Shown here: piece after piece, positions 1 to 6,213 of the stretch
How the letters are laid out: every line of letters starts with the position of its first letter
Numbering within the stretch: the stretch's first letter is position 1
Source of the DNA: a bacterium
GTDB taxonomy: Bacteria; Bacillota_I; Bacilli_A; RF39; UBA660
Direction: 5' to 3'
DNA: 6,313 nucleotides
Assembly (NCBI GenBank): GCA_029007415.1
Contig: JAQXHT010000115.1
Span: 1 to 6,313, forward strand
Translations under genes and position numbers: made by a program
The notes under the pieces: generated by a model
Seen by the model: only the letters and a program-made list of their open reading frames with translations
What the model was told of the DNA's origin: nothing
Database searches by the model: none

Positions 1-579
1 AAAATGATTGAAGAAAGAAGAGTAAAAGTACCTAGATTGGAAACTTTTCTTCAACTTAGTAGTTTTTGGTCATTAAAAGATGAACAAATAATAGAAATAT
101 ATCAAGTATTATGTGATAAAAATAAACAACTGACATTTACTACTAATGATAATTGGACAGAGCTAAAAAAAGTAGACATAGATAAGAGTGAACTTTATAG
201 TTTATCAGAAAAATTAAAATATATTCGTAAATCAAAAAGATTAACTATGGTTGATGTTAGTGAACAAACAGGTATTCTTGCTTCATCTATTAGTGGAATG
301 GAAAATAAAAAAAGAGTTAATTCCCTAAATCTAATTATTCCTTTATGTAAATTTTATGGTATAAAAAGTGATGAAGTACTTGACTTTTATCATAGAACAT
401 TAAAACAAACAAATAAGTTAAAACCGATAAATTTGGATGTCCTTAATAAAGACCAATTAATAGAAATTATCTTAAATCAAGATTTAGAACCAGATAAATA
501 TTTTAGTGAAAAACAGAAAAAACTAACTAAAATCAAGAACATACATTCTATAATTCTTGACAAAAATGGAAAAATGTAG
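1..579 (+). CDS. XRE-family double-HTH regulator, 5' end cut by window edge
   Basis: Probable DNA-binding transcriptional regulator, missing its N-terminus. The first ATG (position 4) is probably an internal Met: bases 1-3 are an in-frame Lys codon, and the visible protein aligns with the downstream paralog from the end of that protein's first HTH (PRLET against PQLET), so most of HTH1 lies upstream of the window. Numbering from that Met, the visible parts are a post-HTH helix containing FWSLKDEQIIEIY (21-33), a linker, a second XRE helix-turn-helix at about 70-120 (core 80-102, with the typical SxSGMEN turn), the matching helix SDEVLDFY (122-129), and a C-terminal LNKDQLIEIIL segment (147-157). 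No sensor, TPR or enzymatic domain is visible, so ligand and target are unknown. About half of the first 43 residues match the next gene by eye. Stop TAG. There is no terminator before the next gene, so read-through into it is likely. Confidence 0.85.
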   Translation, partial: KMIEERRVKVPRLETFLQLSSFWSLKDEQIIEIYQVLCDKNKQLTFTTNDNWTELKKVDIDKSELYSLSEKLKYIRKSKRLTMVDVSEQTGILASSISGMENKKRVNSLNLIIPLCKFYGIKSDEVLDFYHRTLKQTNKLKPINLDVLNKDQLIEIILNQDLEPDKYFSEKQKKLTKIKNIHSIILDKNGKM

Positions 580-585
580 TATTAT
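557..585 (+). promoter_or_regulatory. Near-consensus sigma-A promoter for the second XRE regulator
   Basis: A perfect -35 TTGACA (557-562), a 17-nt spacer and a -10 TATTAT (580-585, five of six consensus) overlap the last codons and stop of the upstream regulator. Transcription would start near 592-593, leaving a leader of about 20 nt before the ATG at 613. This gives the second paralog its own expression in addition to read-through. It is the best -35/-10 pair seen in the window. Confidence 0.7.
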
Positions 586-600
586 ATGTGCCATAAAAAA

Positions 601-605
601 GGGGG
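601..605 (+). promoter_or_regulatory. Shine-Dalgarno site that fixes the start at 613
   Basis: A run of five G (601-605), preceded by A's, sits 7 nt before the ATG at 613. The alternative in-frame ATG at 586 has no Shine-Dalgarno sequence and would lie at or upstream of the predicted transcription start, so it is rejected as the start codon. Confidence 0.75.
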
Positions 606-612
606 AATAAAT

Positions 613-1302
613 ATGGTACGTGAGGACTATAAACTAAATCAAGAGGCGTTAAGAGATCTAATGAATTTTTTTATATCACTACGAGAAAAATTTGCTGCTA
701 GTAAGGGCCTTTCGGGTAAGGAACTTCTTAACTATACTGGTCTTTCCTATAACTCCTTATATAGACTAGAACAAGGAATTGCTAAAAATCCACAGTTAGA
801 AACAATTCTTCGTTTAGCAGGTTTTTGGGGATTATCAGATGAGCAAGTAGCAGAAGTCTATAAAGCTTTTTGTGATAAGAGTAAAAAATTAAAAATCGTT
901 GATAAAGATATTTGTTTTAGAGCTAGAAAGGTCTCTATTTTACCAAGTGAGATAGATAAATTAAAATCATTTTGGTATGATCAAAGAAAAGAAAATAGAT
1001 TAACTTTAATGCAAATAGATAAAGAAGTAGGAATATCTCCTTCTATAATGAGTCAGGTAGAAAATGGTACTAAAGGAAAAGCTCTAAACTATAGTATTGT
1101 ATTATGTAACTTATATAATATAACCGATGATCAAGTTGTTAATTTTTATCATAAAGTTTTACCAGAAGCAGAAAGTAATAATCCTGTTAACTTAGATGAG
1201 CTATCAAAAGAAGAATTGATAGATATTATATTAAAACAAAATAAAAATTCTGATAGGTATTATAGTGATAAAAAAGTAAAAACATTAAAGAAAATATCAT
1301 AG
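613..1302 (+). CDS. XRE-family regulator with duplicated HTH module (229 aa)
   Basis: Probable cytoplasmic DNA-binding regulator. Start 613 is chosen for its GGGGG ribosome site and the promoter just upstream. An in-frame ATG at 586 would add nine residues but lacks such support. Order of parts: short N-terminal helix; XRE helix-turn-helix 1 (core about 33-55, LSYNSLYRLEQG); helix with LSDEQVAEVY (74-83); linker; XRE helix-turn-helix 2 (core about 130-152, ISPSIMSQVENG); helix with DDQVVNFY (172-179); C-terminal LSKEELIDIILKQ (197-209). The two HTH-plus-helix units are spaced about 96 residues apart, so the protein looks like an internal duplication that could bind two half-sites from one chain. 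It is the paralog of the preceding, edge-truncated gene. No ligand-binding domain is visible. Stop TAG, followed at once by an intrinsic terminator. The target is unknown. Autoregulation, or control of the operon beginning at 1389, is plausible from position only. Confidence 0.85.
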   Translation: MVREDYKLNQEALRDLMNFFISLREKFAASKGLSGKELLNYTGLSYNSLYRLEQGIAKNPQLETILRLAGFWGLSDEQVAEVYKAFCDKSKKLKIVDKDICFRARKVSILPSEIDKLKSFWYDQRKENRLTLMQIDKEVGISPSIMSQVENGTKGKALNYSIVLCNLYNITDDQVVNFYHKVLPEAESNNPVNLDELSKEELIDIILKQNKNSDRYYSDKKVKTLKKIS

Positions 1303-1306
1303 GGAT

Positions 1307-1339
1307 ACTTTACTTATTTTAAGTAAAGTTTTTCTTTTT
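1307..1339 (+). terminator. Intrinsic terminator after the regulator pair
   Basis: A perfect 10-bp inverted repeat (ACTTTACTTA, 3-nt loop, TAAGTAAAGT; 1307-1329) is followed by TTTTCTTTTT (1330-1339). It begins 4 nt after the TAG stop. The stem is AT-rich and thus weak, but the U-tract is long. The same symmetry could also serve as an operator for a dimeric or double-HTH regulator; nothing in the sequence decides this. Confidence 0.8.
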
Positions 1340-1361
1340 GCTTTAATAAAATAGTTTTCTA

Positions 1362-1370
1362 TGTTATAGT
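1362..1370 (+). promoter_or_regulatory. Extended -10 promoter for the small protein/ligase operon
   Basis: TG-T-TATAGT at 1362-1370 is an extended -10 element (TGN plus five of six of TATAAT). The -35 is poor: TTTAAT (1342-1347) at 17-nt spacing. Transcription would start near 1377, practically at the Shine-Dalgarno GGAGG (1378-1382), giving a very short leader of about 12 nt. An alternative pair, TTGCTT (1338-1343) with TATGTT (1360-1365), has 16-nt spacing and would start about 5 nt earlier. Confidence 0.5.
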
Positions 1371-1388
1371 TAAAAAAGGAGGGCGGAT

Positions 1389-1577
1389 ATGGGATATATT
1401 GTTAAAAATACTAGTCAAGATGATGATACTAATAGTTTAGATATTGGAAACAATGTTTATATACCAAATATCAAAGAAAAGGGTGTTATTGTTTTAAAAA
1501 TAGGAGTACTTTATCAAGTGAAAACAGAAAATGGCGAAGTACATTCTTATTTAGCTAGTGAATTAGAAAAAATATAG
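1389..1577 (+). CDS. Small SH3/KOW-like hypothetical protein (62 aa)
   Basis: I do not recognise a named family. The start is supported by a strong GGAGGG site 6 nt upstream. After a polar Asp/Asn/Ser-rich N-terminal tail (about 1-17), the rest is beta-rich: IGNNVYIPNIKEKGVIVL, then IGVLYQVKTENGEVHSYLASELEKI when read on. The pattern of a G..VY(I/V)P strand, a G-V-(I/V) turn, an alternating V-x-V strand and a closing SELEKI resembles small SH3/KOW-type barrels such as the one in the MutS2 linker. That resemblance is by eye and does not prove homology. There is no signal peptide, membrane segment or cysteine. It ends 13 nt before the ligase gene and shares its promoter, so it may be a partner or regulator of that enzyme; this is inference. 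Stop TAG. Confidence 0.75.
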   Translation: MGYIVKNTSQDDDTNSLDIGNNVYIPNIKEKGVIVLKIGVLYQVKTENGEVHSYLASELEKI

Positions 1578-1590
1578 TAGGGGGGAAACT

Positions 1591-3483
1591 ATGAACGTAA
1601 GAATTAACTTAGAAAAAATTAAAAAATTAGGAATAAATAATATAATTCTTAATAAAATTAGAAGTAACAAAATAGCTAAAAATAGTAGTAAATATAATAG
1701 TGCTATAGAAGATATAAATAAAAATCATAACCATGCATGGGATAAAGAGATAGAACTTAGAAATATTGATAATTTAAAAAAAGAGGCTTTATTTTATCGT
1801 GGTAATGTCATAACTTATAAAGAAATGTTTAGTAAAAGAAACTTAGTAGCTGCTAGCCTATTAGAATTAGGAGTGAAAAAAGGAGATACTATTCCACTTT
1901 GTATGAGTAATACACCAGAGTTTGTCTATACTATCCTAGCTGCTAGTTTGCTTGGGGCAAGAGTTAAGATTTTTGGCTCACATTTTGATAAAGATTATAT
2001 TAAAGAAATATTAAAAGATACTAGTAAAAATGTCTTTATTGCAACTAGTGATAACTATATAGAATTAAAGGATATAGTTAAAGATAGTGGTTATTCTAAA
2101 ATAGTGGTATCATCTTTAAGTGAATCATTAAAAGATGGGGTTGATTTATTTTATGATTTTGATAAAAAATATCATTCTTTTCAACCATATGAAGACGAAG
2201 ATGTTCTTTCTTTTAGTGAATTTTTAAATATTGGTAAAAATAAGCAAGTTGAAAGAGCTGAAGTAATGCTCGATGATGACTTTTTAATTACCTATACAAG
2301 CGGTTCTACAATTGTTGGACTTCCTAAAGAAATAGTACAACAGCATCAGAGTTTGATTGTTATGGGAAGACTTCATGATAATGATTTATCAGGTCTTCCT
2401 GAAATGAAAGATGTAAGAATGTTAGCACATATTCCAACTTATTCAAATACTGATGTTATTACTAGTATTTCTGATTCTCTATCACAAGGGTGTAGTGTAG
2501 CTTTAGAACCAATTTATGACCGAGATTTCTTTAATACTTCTTTAGTTATAAATCGTCCAAATGCTGTTGCTGCTACGAGAAGCTTCTGGACTCATGCTGC
2601 TTTAACCTATGAAAAAGAATTTCCAAATATAAAGCAAAGAGGTTTATTCATTCCTATTTCTGTAGGAGAAAATACCTCTTTAGGAGAAGAAAAATTAATC
2701 AATAAATTTTTAAAAGATGTCTCAGCTGGTAAGGATAGATTACCAATAGCAGCTACGCTATCAATGGGAGGCGGCGACTGTGAACATGGTGGAATCTATT
2801 TCTCTTTATATCATGCCTATAAAAGTAAACTAGCTTGTACCAAAAAATATGGTTTAGTTCCATTCAAAGGACTTTCTCAAGCAATATTAGATGAAGCAGG
2901 TAATCATATCACTGATGGCAGTGTTGGTAGACTAGTAGCTATTGGGCCTACTACTATGCGTGAGTATAATAATAACGAAGAAGCTACTAATAAGTTTTTT
3001 ATTCACGATAATGCAGGAAATGTTTATGGTGATTGCAAACTTTGGGCAGCAATTAAAGGAGATAATCGTGTTATTATTCACAGAAGAATTGGTAATGACT
3101 TTAAATTAAGTGATGGAAGTGTTGTTCCTAGTTATAGTTTAGCAGAGATACTTGAAGAAGATAGTAGTAATATTTTGTCTTGCGAGGTAGTTAACGTTAA
3201 AGATGAAAATGGAATTGAAACTCCAGTAATACATTATGCTTTTCAACCAACTTGTAAAGATAAATTATCAACTATTATCAATGCTAATCTTCGTTTATGT
3301 GAACGTATACCAGAGGAACTAGCGCAAAAAATACACTATTCCCAAGTAAAAGATGAATTTCCACTAACTGGTTCTGGTAAGCGAGATATTAATGCTTTAA
3401 CAGAACAAGGAATAGCAAATACTTTCACTCTTAGTTATATAACTAAGAGTTCCAATAATAAAAAGTACACAAAGAAGATTTAA
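1591..3483 (+). CDS. Adenylate-forming AMP-binding ligase (acyl-CoA synthetase-like), atypical
   Basis: Probable cytoplasmic ANL-superfamily enzyme that activates a carboxylic acid with ATP to an acyl-adenylate. The acceptor (CoA, carrier protein or other) is unknown. The start is set by GGGGGG (1580-1585), 5 nt before the ATG. Residues 1-48 are a Lys/Asn/Ile-rich extension before the domain proper. Motifs: ITYKEMF and LGVKKGDTIPLCMSNTPEF in the N-terminal fold (74-111); P-loop YTSGSTIVGLPKE (235-247); a distinctive SMGGGDCEHGG (391-401) where ordinary members have the A5 Y-G-x-T-E region; YGDCKLW (479-485), matching the A7 Y-x-x-G-D motif with Asp481; HRRIGNDFKLSDG (497-509), the A8 hinge region; and PLTGSGKRDINAL (591-603), the A10 motif with catalytic Lys597. 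All core elements are present, so it is likely active. Odd points: two extra residues (Ile-Val) split the usual S-T-G of the P-loop, and Glu replaces Gly after P-K. At 630 aa it is somewhat longer than typical acyl-CoA synthetases. No carrier-protein or condensation domain is attached, so it is not an NRPS module. It is second in an operon behind the 62-aa gene. Confidence 0.85.
   Translation: MNVRINLEKIKKLGINNIILNKIRSNKIAKNSSKYNSAIEDINKNHNHAWDKEIELRNIDNLKKEALFYRGNVITYKEMFSKRNLVAASLLELGVKKGDTIPLCMSNTPEFVYTILAASLLGARVKIFGSHFDKDYIKEILKDTSKNVFIATSDNYIELKDIVKDSGYSKIVVSSLSESLKDGVDLFYDFDKKYHSFQPYEDEDVLSFSEFLNIGKNKQVERAEVMLDDDFLITYTSGSTIVGLPKEIVQQHQSLIVMGRLHDNDLSGLPEMKDVRMLAHIPTYSNTDVITSISDSLSQGCSVALEPIYDRDFFNTSLVINRPNAVAATRSFWTHAALTYEKEFPNIKQRGLFIPISVGENTSLGEEKLINKFLKDVSAGKDRLPIAATLSMGGGDCEHGGIYFSLYHAYKSKLACTKKYGLVPFKGLSQAILDEAGNHITDGSVGRLVAIGPTTMREYNNNEEATNKFFIHDNAGNVYGDCKLWAAIKGDNRVIIHRRIGNDFKLSDGSVVPSYSLAEILEEDSSNILSCEVVNVKDENGIETPVIHYAFQPTCKDKLSTIINANLRLCERIPEELAQKIHYSQVKDEFPLTGSGKRDINALTEQGIANTFTLSYITKSSNNKKYTKKI
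3427..3450 (+). repeat. Perfect 24-nt palindrome in the 3' end of the ligase gene
   Basis: The arms ACTCTTAGTTAT and ATAACTAAGAGT are exact reverse complements with no spacer. They lie inside codons for T-L-S-Y-I-T-K-S, about 20 nt before the terminator. There is no T-tract after it, so it is not itself an intrinsic terminator. As RNA it could form a hairpin of about 10 bp protecting the mRNA 3' end. As DNA it could be a protein-binding site. Chance is possible but such an exact palindrome is uncommon. Confidence 0.6.
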
Positions 3484-3497
3484 AATCTTCTTTTTTT
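3471..3497 (+). terminator. Intrinsic terminator overlapping the ligase stop codon
   Basis: AAAGAAGATT (3471-3480) pairs with AATCTTCTTT (3484-3493), leaving the TAA stop codon (3481-3483) as the 3-nt loop. A T-run continues to 3497. The coding sequence for the terminal K-K-I is thus part of the terminator stem. It separates the ligase operon from the histidine kinase operon. Confidence 0.8.
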
Positions 3498-3507
3498 GTC
3501 GATTTAA

Positions 3508-3516
3508 TGCTATAAT
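3508..3516 (+). promoter_or_regulatory. Extended -10 promoter for the kinase operon
   Basis: TG-C-TATAAT (3508-3516) has a perfect -10 hexamer with the TG extension. The -35 position falls in the preceding terminator (TTCTTT, 3488-3493) and is a weak match. Predicted start is near 3523. A short leader of about 19 nt contains AGGAG (3528-3532), 9 nt before the ATG at 3542. Confidence 0.75.
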
Positions 3517-3541
3517 GGTAAAAAGATAGGAGTGGTTTTTA

Positions 3542-5356
3542 ATGACGACAGGGTTGTTCTTTCCAACTTGTGCCCTTTGTTTTTCAATATTACTAAATAT
3601 AGTTTACTTTAGTAAAAGAAGACTTAAAAATGTTGAAAACAAATTATACCAATTTCTAGTAATAAGTAATTTGTTTGCATTACTTTTTGAATATGCTTGT
3701 ACTTTCGTCTCCCTTAACTACATTCCATTTTTTAGTGACTTGGTGTTAAAGATTTATTTGTTACTTCTACTTATCTGGATAGCCACTTTTTCAATTTATA
3801 TGATTTATATAACTAAGAAAGATCATCAAATATCAAAATTATTTTGGATTATTGCTATGATTGCTTTTGCAATTCCAATACTTATCTTCCCGATTGCTTT
3901 TGCAAAAGGTGCTTATGGACCAGTCATTACTGGTGTACCAGTAAACTTAGTTTATTTAGCAAGTTTTATTTTTATCAGTGTATGGGTAATGATAGCAATA
4001 TTTAATAAGTCCTTTAACTTTAATATAAAAATTATTCCGTTAATGATTTATATAATACTAGGAATTATTACTTCTATAGTACAAAACTACGTTCCAGGGG
4101 TATTACTTATTACACCATCAGAAACATTAGTTACCTTTCTTATGTACTTCACTATTGAAAACCCAGATGTTAAATTGATTGAAGAGTTGAATATTGCTAA
4201 AGAAACTGCTGTAAGAGCAAATAATGCAAAGACAGAATTCTTATCAAATATGTCTCACGAGATAAGAACTCCCTTAAATGCGATAGTTGGATTTTCAGAA
4301 GCTCTTCAAGAAGAAGAAGGAATTCCAGAATCAGCAAAAGAAGATGTTAAAGATATAATGATGGCTAGTCAAGGCTTGTTAGAGATAGTAAATGGTATTT
4401 TAGATATTTCGAAAATAGAAGCTGATAAATTAGAAATTGTTAATACTACTTATGAACCAGTAAAAATCTTTAATGAACTAGTTGTGTTAACTAAAGGAAG
4501 ACTTGGAAATGAAAAACCAATCGAGTTAAGAGTTAAATTTAGTAAAGACTTACCAAGTTCCTTATATGGCGATTATGCAAGAGTTAAACAAATTGTTTTG
4601 AATCTATTGACTAATGCGGTAAAATATACGGAGAAAGGATATATTGATTTTGTCGTAGAAAGTGTCATTTTGAAAAATAGTATTTGCAGGTTGATTATCT
4701 CTGTTGAAGATACTGGTATTGGAATTAAACGAGATAATATTGACAAGTTATTTCAAAAGTTTGAACGTGCTGATGAAGAGAGAAATATAACTATCGAAGG
4801 GACAGGACTTGGTCTTGCTATTACTAAAAAATTAGTAGAGCTAATGCATGGGGAGATGGTTGTTCAAAGTATCTATGGAAAAGGTAGTAAGTTTACTGTT
4901 TGTATTGATCAAAAGATAGTAGATATTACACCTAAGGAAGTAGTAATACCAAAAGAAGAGGTATCAGTTAAAAGAAATTATAAAGGAAAGAGAATACTGG
5001 TAGTTGATGATAATAAACTTAATCTAAAAGTAGCCGAGAGATTACTTAAAGATTATAGTGTATTTATAGATGAAGTATCAAGTGGAGCTGATGCTATTAA
5101 AAGAGTAGAAATGGGAATACCGTATAATCTTATTTTAATGGATGATATGATGCCAGAAATGAGTGGTTCAGAGACTTTATTAAAATTAAAAGAAAAAGAA
5201 GATTTTAAGATTAAGACGGTGGTTCTTACTGCTAATGCAATAGCAGGAATGAAAGAAAAATATCTAAGTATTGGTTTTGATGATTATCTATCTAAACCAA
5301 TTCAAAGAAATGAATTAGAAAGAGTACTTGATGAGTATTTGAAGGAGGAAGAATAA
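3542..5356 (+). CDS. Membrane hybrid histidine kinase (7TM-like sensor, HisKA, HATPase_c, REC)
   Basis: Sensor kinase that autophosphorylates on His and passes phosphate to its own receiver. The N-terminal 205 residues are very hydrophobic, with about six or seven membrane helices (near 8-24, 36-58, 68-91, 99-122, 133-155, 163-183 and possibly 187-204). No extracellular ligand domain is present, so the signal is probably sensed within or near the membrane. A connecting helix (206-235) leads to HisKA with the H-box SHEIRTPLN (phospho-His239). HATPase_c follows: N-box NLLTNAVKYT (354-363), G1 box DTGIG (390-394), F box around 404-407 and G2 box GTGLGLAI (420-427). After a Lys/Glu/Val-rich linker (456-482), a receiver domain has acidic pair Asp489/Asp490, phospho-acceptor Asp534 in LMDDMMP, Thr563 and Lys585. 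All catalytic residues are intact. The 3' end overlaps the start of the HPt-REC gene (TAATG), indicating a dedicated partner. The stimulus cannot be deduced. Confidence 0.95.
   Translation: MTTGLFFPTCALCFSILLNIVYFSKRRLKNVENKLYQFLVISNLFALLFEYACTFVSLNYIPFFSDLVLKIYLLLLLIWIATFSIYMIYITKKDHQISKLFWIIAMIAFAIPILIFPIAFAKGAYGPVITGVPVNLVYLASFIFISVWVMIAIFNKSFNFNIKIIPLMIYIILGIITSIVQNYVPGVLLITPSETLVTFLMYFTIENPDVKLIEELNIAKETAVRANNAKTEFLSNMSHEIRTPLNAIVGFSEALQEEEGIPESAKEDVKDIMMASQGLLEIVNGILDISKIEADKLEIVNTTYEPVKIFNELVVLTKGRLGNEKPIELRVKFSKDLPSSLYGDYARVKQIVLNLLTNAVKYTEKGYIDFVVESVILKNSICRLIISVEDTGIGIKRDNIDKLFQKFERADEERNITIEGTGLGLAITKKLVELMHGEMVVQSIYGKGSKFTVCIDQKIVDITPKEVVIPKEEVSVKRNYKGKRILVVDDNKLNLKVAERLLKDYSVFIDEVSSGADAIKRVEMGIPYNLILMDDMMPEMSGSETLLKLKEKEDFKIKTVVLTANAIAGMKEKYLSIGFDDYLSKPIQRNELERVLDEYLKEEE
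5342..5348 (+). promoter_or_regulatory. Shine-Dalgarno inside kinase gene; coupled start of HPt-REC gene
   Basis: AAGGAGG lies within the final codons of the kinase and is 7 nt from the ATG at 5356. The kinase stop TAA (5354-5356) and the next ATG (5356-5358) share one base (TAATG), a classic arrangement for translational coupling and matched output of the two relay proteins. Confidence 0.85.
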
Positions 5357-6132
5357 TGAGAGATGTAACACTATTAACAAGTAATGGAGTAAATGTTGCT
5401 AAGAGTTTGGAACTATTTGGAGATATGGCAACTTATGATAGTACCTTAAGTGACTTTTTAGCAGATATTAATGAAAAGGAAAATAAAATTAAATTATATA
5501 AGGAAAGTGGAGATATGGCTAATTATTCAATCTATGTTCACGGATTGAAAAGTGATGCTAAATACTTTGGTTTTGATACTTTAGCAAATTATGCTTATCA
5601 ACACGAGATGGCTAGTAAAGAGAATAATCTTTACTTTGTAACAGAACATTTCAATGAATTAATATTAGAATTAGATAGAATTGTTCATTTAGTCAAACAA
5701 TATTTAGGCTTAGAAGATGCAGGAGTACAAACAACTCTTACTGCTCCCCGTAAAGATAGAGCACTTATTGTAGTAGATGATTCAGCTGTTATTAAAAACT
5801 TTGTTTTAAAAATTTTTGATCAACAATTTGAAGTCTTAATGGCAGGAGATGGTGAAGAAGCTTTAAAGTTAATTAATGAAAATAATGGGCAAAAGATAGT
5901 AGGAATGCTACTAGATCTTAATATGCCAAATGTTAATGGCTTTCAAGTTTTAGAATACTTCAAAACGAATAATCTATTTGATTCTATTCCTGTTTCTATT
6001 ATAACTGGTGTAGGAGATAATGCTTTGGTAGCTCAGGCTTTTGAATATCCAATAGTAGATATAATTAGAAAACCATTTAATGAAAGAGATATAAAAGCAG
6101 TAGTAGAAAAAACAATACAGTATGCACATTAA
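5356..6132 (+). CDS. HPt-REC phosphorelay protein without output domain (258 aa)
   Basis: Cytoplasmic phosphotransfer and receiver protein, the likely partner of the hybrid kinase. The N-terminal part (about 1-118) is an all-helical HPt domain with the signature YVHGLKSDAKYFGF, in which His62 should be the phosphorylated residue (pattern H-x-L-K-S-x-A). A linker (119-134) precedes a receiver domain (135-258) with Asp141/Asp142, phospho-acceptor Asp187 in LLDLNMP, Thr217 and Lys239 in RKPF. All receiver landmarks are intact. The chain ends directly after the receiver's last helix (TIQYAH), so no DNA-binding, GGDEF or other effector domain exists. Inferred flow: His239 to Asp534 in the kinase, then His62, then Asp187 here. 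The final receiver may act by protein-protein contact, pass phosphate on to a distant protein, or be a phosphate sink; the window does not say which. Its start is coupled to the kinase stop. Confidence 0.92.
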   Translation: MRDVTLLTSNGVNVAKSLELFGDMATYDSTLSDFLADINEKENKIKLYKESGDMANYSIYVHGLKSDAKYFGFDTLANYAYQHEMASKENNLYFVTEHFNELILELDRIVHLVKQYLGLEDAGVQTTLTAPRKDRALIVVDDSAVIKNFVLKIFDQQFEVLMAGDGEEALKLINENNGQKIVGMLLDLNMPNVNGFQVLEYFKTNNLFDSIPVSIITGVGDNALVAQAFEYPIVDIIRKPFNERDIKAVVEKTIQYAH

Positions 6133-6141
6133 TAGATAAGT

Positions 6142-6170
6142 AAAGGCTAATTTTTAGTCTTTTTTCTTTT
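6142..6170 (+). terminator. Intrinsic terminator of the kinase operon
   Basis: AAAGGCTAA (6142-6150) pairs with TTAGTCTTT (6154-6162) across a TTT loop, with one G-T wobble. TTTCTTTT follows. It starts 9 nt after the HPt-REC stop. Confidence 0.8.
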
Positions 6171-6213
6171 GAAAAAGTTGTGTTAAACTTTATGACTGAT
6201 AAGGAAAAATGTA

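Noticed and set aside
585..595. Small inverted repeat TATG-TGC-CATA around the predicted start of the second regulator's transcript
   Set aside because: The arms are only 4 bp in AT-rich sequence; too short to call an operator.
586..612. In-frame upstream ATG as the start of the second regulator
   Set aside because: It has no ribosome site and lies at or before the predicted transcription start. The ATG at 613 has GGGGG at good spacing.
3435..3818. Repeated 14-mer TTATATAACTAAGA at 3435 and 3805
   Set aside because: Both copies encode similar residues (Y-I-T-K) with AT-rich codons. Two coincidental copies in different genes do not make a repeat family.
1..6132. Alternative genetic code with TGA as Trp, as in mycoplasmas
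   Set aside because: All ten Trp residues use TGG and no reading frame contains an in-frame TGA. The absence of TGA stops in six genes is too small a sample to suggest reassignment.
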